From NCBI GenBank assembly GCA_022827045.1, contig JAJDTQ010000040.1, forward strand, positions 1 to 23,767: a stretch of DNA of 23,767 nt. Reading direction: 5' to 3'. Shown one piece after another: positions 7,474 through 13,751 of this stretch (its first letter is position 1; each line of letters begins with the position of its first letter). The notes below the pieces were generated by a model, which saw only the letters and a list, made by a program, of their open reading frames with translations, did no database searches and was not told the DNA's origin. The stretch is from Candidatus Binatia bacterium. Lineage in GTDB: Bacteria > Desulfobacterota_B > Binatia > UBA9968 > JAJDTQ01. The position numbers and the translations under genes were made by a program.

Positions 7474-7546
7474 CGTTCGTCCTGAGCCTTTCGACAAGGC
7501 TCAGGACAGGCTTCGCGGAGCGCCAGCGCAGCGAAGTCGAAGGACG
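7474..7546. repeat. Palindromic dispersed-type intergenic repeat
   Basis: The 91-base gap between the FdrA and DUF1116 genes holds a perfect 10-bp inverted repeat, GTCCTGAGCC (7479-7488) and GGCTCAGGAC (7498-7507), with a nine-base loop TTTCGACAA. A second stem follows, CTTCGC (7511-7516) with GCGAAG (7531-7536). The end GTCGAAGGACG (7536-7546) can also pair with the start CGTCCT and with the TTCGAC in the loop, giving a cloverleaf-like option. The CCTGAGCC-TTTCGACAAGG word closely resembles short palindromic repeats I recall from intergenic DNA of many high-GC bacteria. Being inside an operon, it would be transcribed and could act as an mRNA stabiliser or processing site. Confidence 0.8.
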
Positions 7547-7550
7547 CCAT

Positions 7551-9104
7551 TCACCCACTCCGTGCCAGTTCCAGCGCGGTCCGCGCGGCCTCCGCATTGC
7601 TGCGGCCCAGGATCACCTCAGCCTCCTCCAGCCTGCGTTCCTGTTGCGACGCGTTCTGCGGGTCGTCCGGGGTTCCGCACACGGATGCCACGAACTCGAG
7701 CCGCCTGCCGGCCCGCTCCGCTGCCTCCCGGGCTTGGCGGATGACCGGCGTCAGAGCCCCCGCGGGATCGTCGTGGGCGCTGTAACCCAGGACCACGTCC
7801 AGCAGAATCACCGCCACCTCCGGGTCGGCGGCTTCGCGCAGCAGGCGTTCACCGCGCAGCCTGGGATCGATCATCGGATGCGGGCGTCCCCGGGTCAGCC
7901 GGGCGTCGCCAAGGTCCACTACCGCGTGGCCCAAGCTCTTCCAGATATCATCCAGGAAGGGCGGCATGGAAGTATTGCTGTGGACCGTACCCACTGCCTC
8001 ACGCAGTACCATCACCGCCTCGGCGGCCAGCGTACCGCCGCTGTAGAGCCCGCGGATGAAGCGTTGGCCGGGCGCCCTCGGAAGGTCGCCGCCGGCGCGC
8101 CCGCCGCCCGGCAGGATACGGTCCGCAGTCGGTGTAACCGGCGCGTAAGGGATGCCCTGCGACAGGGCCACCGCCCGGCGCGCGGTCTCTTCCAGCGTGG
8201 GCGCCGAAACCACATCCGCCGCCGGCCCGGTCTCCGCGGCTGCTCCGAGAAAATTCACCACCACGGGCTTGCCGGCGCGGCCGGCATGTTCGAGGACCCG
8301 TGCGGTCACCTCGGCGTCCGCGGGCTTGGAGACCACGACGATGACGCGTGTCTCCGGGTCCCCGGCGAGGGCGTCAAGCGCCTGCAGCGTCGAGAGGCCG
8401 CCGACGGCCGGGGAGAGGTCCCGGCCGCCGGTGCCAACGACCTGGGACACGCCGCCCCCAAGCTTATGAATGAGGGTGGTCGCTTCCTGAAGACCGGTGC
8501 CGGAGGCGCCGACGCAGCCGATGTCGCCGCGCCGAACCACGTTGGCGAAGCCCAGCGGCACGCCGTTGATGATGGCCGTGCCGCAGTCCGGCCCCATCAT
8601 GAGAAGCCCATGGGCGCCGGCGTACTCCTTGAGCGTCACCTCGTCCGCCTCGGACACGTCCGCGCTGAACAGCATGACGTGGAGCCCCAGCCGCAGGGCC
8701 TTCAGCGCCTCGGCGGCCGCGTACTCGCCCGGCACCGAGATGAGCGCCAGGTTGGCGGAGGTTTCCGGAAGGCTCATGGCCAGGCTGCGCGGCAGACCGG
8801 CCTCCGCGCTTCCGCCCGCGCGGTATGCCGGCTCCTCGCGGTCGAGGCCTTCCGCAAGCTCGGCGAGAGCCTGTTCGAGGACACGGGTGTCGTCGCCCCG
8901 GATCACCGCCAGCAAGTCATTGGCGCCGGCATCAGCGCGCCCGGCCAGGAGACCGGCGTCCCGCAACAGCGCCTGGTTGCTGTCGGTCCCCATCACCACC
9001 GTCGCCGCGTCCACGCCGGGCGTCTCCGCCACCCGCGCCGATAGCTGCATGAGCGACAGGGAATCGCGGTAGCAATTACGGATGACTCGCGTCAGAGTGG
9101 TCAT
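7551..9104 (-). CDS. fdrA: FdrA-like protein (acyl-CoA synthetase fold; AllF-type carbamoyltransferase subunit)
   Basis: A 517-residue FdrA-family protein, related in fold to the succinyl-CoA synthetase alpha subunit. Residues 1-45 hold the family start (CYRDSLSLMQLSARVAETPGV and VVMGTDSN). The nucleotide/CoA-type glycine motifs are MMGPDCGTA (169-177), VGASGTGLQE (198-207) and VGTGGRDLSPAVGG (223-236); the C-terminal half has ALYSGGTL-like RGLYSGGTLAAEA (351-363) and LLDVVLGYSAHDDPAG (434-449). The phosphohistidine of true succinyl-CoA synthetases is not present in the GTGG segment. In E. coli FdrA (AllF) works with YlbE (AllG) and YlbF (AllH) as oxamate carbamoyltransferase. Here it is the first gene of the operon, with DUF1116 next and no DUF2877 gene. 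The ATG at 9104 matches homologues although no strong ribosome site is seen, so translation may be weak or leader-dependent. Confidence 0.92.
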   Translation of the reverse strand: MTTLTRVIRNCYRDSLSLMQLSARVAETPGVDAATVVMGTDSNQALLRDAGLLAGRADAGANDLLAVIRGDDTRVLEQALAELAEGLDREEPAYRAGGSAEAGLPRSLAMSLPETSANLALISVPGEYAAAEALKALRLGLHVMLFSADVSEADEVTLKEYAGAHGLLMMGPDCGTAIINGVPLGFANVVRRGDIGCVGASGTGLQEATTLIHKLGGGVSQVVGTGGRDLSPAVGGLSTLQALDALAGDPETRVIVVVSKPADAEVTARVLEHAGRAGKPVVVNFLGAAAETGPAADVVSAPTLEETARRAVALSQGIPYAPVTPTADRILPGGGRAGGDLPRAPGQRFIRGLYSGGTLAAEAVMVLREAVGTVHSNTSMPPFLDDIWKSLGHAVVDLGDARLTRGRPHPMIDPRLRGERLLREAADPEVAVILLDVVLGYSAHDDPAGALTPVIRQAREAAERAGRRLEFVASVCGTPDDPQNASQQERRLEEAEVILGRSNAEAARTALELARSG

Positions 9105-9202
9105 GGTTCGGATCGCGCTTCGGCCCCGATGGGACCCGATTCCTTCCGCGTCCCGCGGGGACTCTACTACGAAACCCGCGAAGGGTCCATTTCAGTTGGA
9201 TT

Positions 9203-9221
9203 TTCGCCCGATATCGCCGAA
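9203..9221. promoter_or_regulatory. Near-palindrome in the divergent fdrA/deaminase-like intergenic region
   Basis: The region between the divergent FdrA (start 9104) and amidohydrolase (start 9257) genes should contain control sites for both. It has an 8-bp palindrome CGATATCG (9209-9216) flanked by TTCG (9203-9206) and CGAA (9218-9221), one base off perfect symmetry. This is a plausible operator for a dimeric regulator, but no clear -35/-10 pair is visible next to it and no regulator gene is nearby. Confidence 0.25.
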
Positions 9222-9256
9222 ACTTGCCCTTCCATCAACGGCACCCTGGAGCAACC

Positions 9257-10471
9257 ATGAGCGAACCGTTCGATCTCTTGATCCGGAGGGCGCGGCTGCG
9301 GCACCGGCCGGAAGCGCTGTATGATATCGCCGTGCGCGCGGGACGCATCGAGGTCATCGGCGAGTCCCCGGACCTGCAGGCCGCGGTCGTGCTGGACGCG
9401 GCCGGGGGCCTCGTAACCGAGCCCTTCGTCAACCCCCACCTGCACCTCGACAAGGTCTACACTCTACAGCGTCTGGACGAGGAGTCGTCGCTGCGCGCCT
9501 ATCACGGCCAGGGCATGGGCAGCGCCATGAAGGCCATCGAGGCGGCGTCGCGGGTCAAGGAGGCGTACAGGCAAGACTGGATCGTCGAGAACGCCAGACG
9601 CGCGCTCCGCGCGGCCGCGGTCCACGGCAACACGCACATCCGGGCATTCGCGGACGTGGATACCAAGGCGCGCCTCGAAGGCGTCAAGGCGCTGTTGCAG
9701 CTCAGGGAGGAGTTCCGCGGCGTGGTGGAGTTGCAGGTGGTGGCGTTTCCCCAGGACGGCGTCGTGCGCGAGCCGGGCGCCGCCGACCTGGTGCGGGAGG
9801 CGGTGGCCCTGGGCGCGGACGTGGTCGGAGGCATCCCGTGGATCGAGTACACGGATGCGGCGGCGCGGGAGCACGTGCGGCAGATGTTCGAGATCGCCGT
9901 GGCCAACGACCGGCCCGTTTCCATGCTCGTGGACGACGCCGGCGACCCCGGCCTGCGCACGCTGGAGATGATGGCGGTCGCCGCCATCGACACCGGCTGG
10001 CAGGGACGGGTCCTGGCGCACCACGCCCGCGCCATGGCGCTCTACCCCGATCCCTATTTCCAGAAGCTGGCGGCGCTGCTGCGGCAGGCCGGCATGCCTG
10101 TCGTCACCGATCCCCACACCGGGCCGCTCCACGCCCGCGTGCGCGAGTTGCTGGCCTCGGGCGTCGTCGTTTGCCTGGGCCAGGACGATGTCTCCGACGC
10201 CTATTACCCCTTTGGCCGCAACAACATGCTGGAAGTCGCGTTCCTGGCCTCGCACCTCCTGTGGATGACCACGGAGGACGACATGGAACGCCTTTACGAC
10301 ATGATCACGGTAGACGCCGCCCGCGCCATGGGTCTTGACGACCTGCGTCTGGAGGTAGGCGCGCCGGCGGATATGGTCGTGCTGGAGGCTCCGTCCGTGC
10401 TAGAAGCCCTGCGCGAACACCGGGCTCCGGTGCACGTGATACGGAGCGGGAGGGTGTTGGAGACGTCGTGA
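9257..10471 (+). CDS. CodA/AtzC-like amidohydrolase superfamily protein (cytosine deaminase-like)
   Basis: A 404-residue amidohydrolase most like cytosine deaminase CodA and AtzC. The metal motif is NPHLHLDK (59-66, His61 and His63). The CodA substrate-binding glutamine region is VVAFPQDGV (161-169, Gln166), the third-strand His is in LAHHARAM (253-260, His256) and the aspartate is in GQDDVSDAYYPFG (308-320, Asp310), all aligning with CodA. However, the CodA segment VHCDEIDD, which supplies metal ligand His214 and catalytic Glu217, reads MLVDDAGD here (223-230): Leu224 and Asp227. The gap-free alignment of the next 35 residues makes a misalignment unlikely. It may be an altered deaminase or hydrolase, or non-catalytic. 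The start is the ATG at 9257, with GGAG 6 bases upstream; an earlier in-frame ATG at 9224 lacks one. It is transcribed divergently from the ring-opening operon, and AtzC-type enzymes make cyanuric acid, the substrate of AtzD-type enzymes. No signal peptide. Confidence 0.9.
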   Translation: MSEPFDLLIRRARLRHRPEALYDIAVRAGRIEVIGESPDLQAAVVLDAAGGLVTEPFVNPHLHLDKVYTLQRLDEESSLRAYHGQGMGSAMKAIEAASRVKEAYRQDWIVENARRALRAAAVHGNTHIRAFADVDTKARLEGVKALLQLREEFRGVVELQVVAFPQDGVVREPGAADLVREAVALGADVVGGIPWIEYTDAAAREHVRQMFEIAVANDRPVSMLVDDAGDPGLRTLEMMAVAAIDTGWQGRVLAHHARAMALYPDPYFQKLAALLRQAGMPVVTDPHTGPLHARVRELLASGVVVCLGQDDVSDAYYPFGRNNMLEVAFLASHLLWMTTEDDMERLYDMITVDAARAMGLDDLRLEVGAPADMVVLEAPSVLEALREHRAPVHVIRSGRVLETS

Positions 10472-10486
10472 TCTCGCCGGATTGCT

Positions 10487-10861
10487 TCAGGCGACGAGCT
10501 TCTTCAGCAAGACCGCCGGCAACCGCTTCAACTCTTCACTACGCGGGTCGACCTCGAAACCGCCGGACTCCAGCGCGGTGACGCCGAGCAGCGGCTGTGC
10601 GTCTTCTTCGCCGTAAACGACCGTGCCACCCACGATCTCTCCCTCGAATTCGATCTCGGCGATGGTGACGTCCAAGACCACGGCTTTCCCGTCCGCGAGT
10701 ACGTAGTCGCGTCGTCCCCTCGGTTGAAGTCCGATTTCTTCAAGGTGCCGCCTCGGCACCAGCGAGTCGAACGCCCCGGTGTCGACGAGGAATTTCCCAG
10801 TCCAGCTTCGTTGTAGGTCCGCGGGATTCCGGATGGTGACGTCAACGTAGGTTGTACCCAT
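10487..10861 (-). CDS. Small retropepsin-like (clan AA) aspartic protease family protein
   Basis: A 124-residue single-domain protein with the clan AA signature FLVDTGAFDSLVP (24-36; catalytic Asp27-Thr-Gly), a central strand VVLDVTIAEIEFEG, and the matching hydrophobic-hydrophobic-Gly motif PLLGVTALE (90-98). Such one-domain proteins must dimerise to build an active site, as in retroviral proteases; their bacterial substrates are largely unknown. There is no transmembrane segment, unlike many bacterial retropepsin-like proteins. The ATG at 10861 has AGGAGA 7 bases upstream and fits the family; the open frame extends to 11146 but the extra residues are low quality. It ends 15 bases from the convergent deaminase-like gene and is divergent from the amidohydrolase operon, so it looks like a stand-alone gene. 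No antitoxin-like or reverse-transcriptase gene is beside it. Confidence 0.85.
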   Translation of the reverse strand: MGTTYVDVTIRNPADLQRSWTGKFLVDTGAFDSLVPRRHLEEIGLQPRGRRDYVLADGKAVVLDVTIAEIEFEGEIVGGTVVYGEEDAQPLLGVTALESGGFEVDPRSEELKRLPAVLLKKLVA

Positions 10862-10999
10862 TGATGATTCTCCTGCGAAACTCCACGGGCAAGAGCTGTC
10901 CGGCCCGTTTGTCCGGACTGCTCGTCTCCTGGGGAGTTGTTCATGGCCTAAGCCTGATACCGTCCGAAGTCCACTTCCGTAACGGGCGTCCGTACCGAC

Positions 11000-11026
11000 A
11001 TTATAAATCAAATGTTCCACTATAAT
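11000..11026. promoter_or_regulatory. Back-to-back TATAAT boxes (divergent -10 elements)
   Basis: A perfect TATAAT lies on the minus strand at 11000-11005 and another on the plus strand at 11021-11026. They point toward the protease and toward the amidohydrolase operon respectively. The -35 regions at the usual spacing are weak on both sides (two or three matches to TTGACA). Two perfect -10 hexamers within 27 bases of otherwise GC-rich DNA are unlikely to be chance, but initiation is unproven. Confidence 0.35.
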
Positions 11027-11098
11027 CACCTGGACCGTGATCTGTAATTGTTCCCTTGAATTTGTCGCCATGACGGAACTCGTACCCGGCGGGAATGC

Positions 11099-11128
11099 TT
11101 GACACCTGTCCTTTCCGGGTCTTATTTT
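11099..11128 (+). promoter_or_regulatory. Candidate promoter directly before the amidohydrolase ATG
   Basis: TTGACA (11099-11104) is followed after 18 bases by TATTTT (11123-11128, four of six matches to TATAAT). The expected start of transcription, 6-9 bases after the -10, falls at about 11134-11137, on the ATG at 11136. There is no ribosome binding site before that ATG, consistent with a leaderless or nearly leaderless mRNA. Confidence 0.45.
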
Positions 11129-11135
11129 GGGCGCC

Positions 11136-12212
11136 ATGCCCATCATCGACGCAGACGCACACGTGGACGAGACCGAGGATACCTGGGCCTACATCGACGA
11201 GGCTTACAGGCGGTACACCCCGGTCACGGTGATGCAGGACCCCGCTAGTGCGGGCGGCACGCAGCCGCAGGGCTACAACCGCTACTGGTGTGTGGACGGG
11301 CGCTTCCTGGTGCGACGCATCAGGGACGACAAGCGCACGGAGACGACGGTGGAGACCCGCGAGCTCCTGGATGTGCCGGCGCGGCTGCGCCACATGGACG
11401 ATCTCGGTATCGACGTCCAGGTGTGCTATCCGACCACGTTCCTGCTGCGTTGGAGTCCGCGTGACGACATCGAACACGCGCTGCGCCGGGCCTACAACCG
11501 CTGGATGGCGGACCGGTGGAAGCTCAGCGACAACCGCCTGCGCTGGGTCTGCCTGCTGCCCATGGGCGACATGGACGAGGCCGTGAAGGAGATGCGCTTC
11601 GCCCGCGAGAACGGCGCCTGCGGGTGGATGAAGAAGGGGCTCGAGTGCGGCAACCGGCGCGCGGGGGACCCCTACTTCTTTCCGCTCTACCAGGAGTCGG
11701 AGGCCCTCGACATGGCCGTGTGCGTCCACACCGGCACGGGTGACCCGGCCCTCACCGACGCCGACGCCACGATCCTGAGCCTCCACAACATCACGACGCC
11801 GGTCATCGATGCCTTCAACTCGCTGGTCATGGCCGAGGTGCCGGCGAAGTTTCCCAAGCTCAGGGTTGGTTTTATCGAGGCCATGGCCTCGTGGGTGCCG
11901 TTCGCGCTGGCGGAGCTGCGCGCGCGTCACGAGCGTGCCCGCTGGCTGTTCACGTTCGACATGAACAAGAACCTGCTCAAGGAGTCGCGGTTCTACGTGG
12001 CCTGCCAGACGGTGGAGGACCTGCCCTACATCATCCAGCACTGCGGCGAGGACAACCTCGTGGCCGGAACCGACTACAGCCACGCGGACCAGTCCGCCGA
12101 GATCCGTACGTTGAGCGTCTTGAAGGAGATGGGGGAGGAAGGGTTCATCACCGGGCGTCAGGCCGAGAAGATTCTCCAGGATAACCCGGCGGCTCTGTAC
12201 GGTCTTTCGTAG
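11136..12212 (+). CDS. PF04909 amidohydrolase (ACMSD-like metal-dependent hydrolase/decarboxylase)
   Basis: A 358-residue amidohydrolase-2 family protein, a group that includes ACMSD, resorcylate decarboxylases and lactone hydrolases. The first metal motif is IDADAHVDE (4-12, with Asp7-x-His9 replacing HxH). The second is VCVHTG (196-200, His198). The third position has VGFIEAMASWVP (244-255, Glu248 where many relatives have His), and the catalytic aspartate is in LVAGTDYSHAD (308-318, Asp313). These are as in the subfamily whose members end FxExxxxWxP. The ATG at 11136 is preferred to the in-frame TTG at 11127 because it starts the conserved MPIIDADAH strand. It is the first gene of a six-gene operon ending in a TTT transporter, so its substrate is probably the imported carboxylate or a derivative. 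Whether it hydrolyses or decarboxylates is not decided by the sequence. Confidence 0.92.
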   Translation: MPIIDADAHVDETEDTWAYIDEAYRRYTPVTVMQDPASAGGTQPQGYNRYWCVDGRFLVRRIRDDKRTETTVETRELLDVPARLRHMDDLGIDVQVCYPTTFLLRWSPRDDIEHALRRAYNRWMADRWKLSDNRLRWVCLLPMGDMDEAVKEMRFARENGACGWMKKGLECGNRRAGDPYFFPLYQESEALDMAVCVHTGTGDPALTDADATILSLHNITTPVIDAFNSLVMAEVPAKFPKLRVGFIEAMASWVPFALAELRARHERARWLFTFDMNKNLLKESRFYVACQTVEDLPYIIQHCGEDNLVAGTDYSHADQSAEIRTLSVLKEMGEEGFITGRQAEKILQDNPAALYGLS

Positions 12213-12304
12213 AACACTTCTTGACCGCCGGAGACGGGAACCGCACCTCCATCAGCGAGAGGCGCTCCATTGTCCGATAACGAAACACTCGGGAGGTTCA
12301 ACCC

Positions 12305-13105
12305 GTGCCGATCCTGCAACGCGATGACGTAGAGCTCTATTACGAGGTGACGGGCGAGGGACGGCCCTTCGTCTTCATCAGCGAGACCGCCTGCGACGGT
12401 GAAGTCTGGAAGATGTACCCGGTGCCGGAGTTCTCCAGGGACCACATGTGCATCACCCACGACTACCGCGGCACCGGGCGCTCCGGGAAGCCGTCCATTC
12501 CCTTCACGACGGACATGTTCGCCGACGACGTGGCCGCCATCATGGACCACGTGGGCGCCAAGGATGCCGTGGTGTGCGGCCACTCCATGGGCGGCCGGGT
12601 GGCGCAGCTCCTGGCCCTGGACTACCCGGGGAAGGTGAGCAAGCTGATCCTGGCGTCCAGCGGCGCCTCTTTCCCCAACACCAAGGGGATCCCCCTCAAG
12701 CTGGCCAAGGAGATGGTGGAGATGGGCTACGAACGCTACGTGAGCGACAGCTCCGTGGCCGTCGGCTTCACCGAGGATTTCGCCAGCCGGCACCCTGAAC
12801 GCATCCAGGCCTACCTGGACGTACGAATGGCCAACCCGTGCCCGCCGGAGTTCTACCTGCGCCACGTCATCGCCCGCCAGGGGCACGACACCAGCCACCG
12901 GCTCAAGGACATCACCGTGCCGACGCTGGTCCTGGTGGGAGAGGACGACCGCAGCGTCACCAGCGACATGGACCACCGGACCTCGGCGGACATCCTGGCC
13001 AACGGCATCCCGGGCGCGCGCCTGGTGATCCTTCCGGGCGAGCGGCACAGCTATTTCTTCGCCAACCCGGAGGCGTCCTTCAAGGCCATCCGGGACTTCC
13101 TGTAG
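12305..13105 (+). CDS. Alpha/beta-fold hydrolase
   Basis: A 266-residue alpha/beta hydrolase with a visible catalytic triad: nucleophile Ser94 in VCGHSMGGR, acid Asp215 (VGEDDRS) and His248 in LPGERHSYFF. The oxyanion-side motif is not the usual HG but FISETA (24-29), and the DYRGTGRS loop (53-60) is typical of the carboxylesterase/3-oxoadipate enol-lactonase-like branch. No signal peptide, so cytosolic. The start is GTG at 12305 with GGGAGG eight bases upstream. It follows the amidohydrolase by 92 bases and precedes the PPOX gene by 44, so it is within the operon. A related enzyme is encoded at 19978. It probably cleaves an ester, lactone or C-C bond in the same pathway, but the substrate is unknown. 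Confidence 0.92.
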   Translation: MPILQRDDVELYYEVTGEGRPFVFISETACDGEVWKMYPVPEFSRDHMCITHDYRGTGRSGKPSIPFTTDMFADDVAAIMDHVGAKDAVVCGHSMGGRVAQLLALDYPGKVSKLILASSGASFPNTKGIPLKLAKEMVEMGYERYVSDSSVAVGFTEDFASRHPERIQAYLDVRMANPCPPEFYLRHVIARQGHDTSHRLKDITVPTLVLVGEDDRSVTSDMDHRTSADILANGIPGARLVILPGERHSYFFANPEASFKAIRDFL

Positions 13106-13149
13106 GGCGAACCGTTTCAATTCTCACAAACATCCGGGAGGAGGCATCC

Positions 13150-13671
13150 ATGGCGGATTTCACCGTAGCGCAGTTCAAGGACGTGTCCGGCGGCCTGCAG
13201 GAGGGACAGTTCGCCATAGGCGAAAGGACGAAGGCCGCGAGCCTGGAGAATCTGGACCCCACCTACAAGCAACTGCTGGACATGCCGATCACGGTGACCC
13301 TGGGCCTGACCGGTCCGGACGGGCGGGTCAATCTCACCCCCATGTGGTTCGATTACGACGGCGACAAGGTGCTGGTGAACACGGCCTCGCACCGGGCCAA
13401 GTGCGGCTGGATCCGGAAGAACCCGCGAATCACGCTGCTGCTGGTGAACCCGCAGAACCCCTATCACTGGATGAGCATCAAGGCCACGGTGGTGAACGAG
13501 ATACGGGAGGACGAGCCCGGCGGAGAGAGAGCCGGGAAGCACATCGACCGCATGTGGACGAAGTACACGGGCCAGGAGCCGCCCTACGGGCTGCGGGATC
13601 CCGTCATCGACGAGAAGCGTGTGCTGTTCGAGTGCCGCGTCGACCGGGTGGCCACGTTCGGGAAGCCGTAA
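13150..13671 (+). CDS. PPOX-class (pyridoxamine 5'-phosphate oxidase-like) flavin/F420-binding protein
   Basis: A 173-residue split-barrel protein of the PPOX family. The core reads PITVTLGLTGPDGRVNLTPM (46-65), WFDYDGDKVLVNTAS (66-80), then HRAKCGWIRKNPRITLLLV (81-99) and NPQNPYHWMSIKATVV (100-115), the arrangement seen in the F420- or FMN-dependent oxidoreductase group. These enzymes bind the cofactor phosphate at the Arg/Lys-rich strand (here around Arg82, Lys84 and Arg89) and reduce or oxidise small conjugated compounds. The ATG at 13150 has a GGGAGGAGG ribosome site 5 bases upstream. It lies between a hydrolase and the TctC gene in the same operon. Which cofactor it uses, and its substrate, cannot be read from sequence alone. 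Proteins this size also act as flavin-binding or heme-related proteins without enzymatic role. Confidence 0.88.
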   Translation: MADFTVAQFKDVSGGLQEGQFAIGERTKAASLENLDPTYKQLLDMPITVTLGLTGPDGRVNLTPMWFDYDGDKVLVNTASHRAKCGWIRKNPRITLLLVNPQNPYHWMSIKATVVNEIREDEPGGERAGKHIDRMWTKYTGQEPPYGLRDPVIDEKRVLFECRVDRVATFGKP

Positions 13672-13751
13672 GCGGCATGGGCGGCGCAGGCCCTGAGTGA
13701 CGGGCGGGGCCGTGACCCGGCTCCCCCACCGACCGGACAAAGGAGGGTACC

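Larger units (their letters stand above)
10862..11135. other. AT-rich divergent intergenic region
   Basis: This 274-base spacer between the minus-strand protease and the plus-strand amidohydrolase operon has no credible gene. It includes the most AT-rich stretch seen in the window (about 10998-11060), which fits a double promoter region. Promoter-like elements are listed separately. Confidence 0.6.

Noticed and set aside
7460..7597. N-terminal extension of DUF1116 through the repeat
   Set aside because: The sequence codes through a palindromic repeat and into the fdrA gene end; residues do not match the family start.
7026..9044. 672-codon plus-strand open frame
   Set aside because: Antisense of DUF1116 and FdrA-like genes with low-complexity translation and no start signal.
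10862..11146. Extended start for the aspartic protease at 11146
   Set aside because: The ATG at 10861 has AGGAGA at ideal spacing and gives the usual length; the extension passes through the AT-rich promoter region.
11001..12083. 360-codon open frame on the minus strand
   Set aside because: It lies antisense to the PF04909 amidohydrolase, which has clear catalytic motifs; the antisense protein has no recognisable domain.
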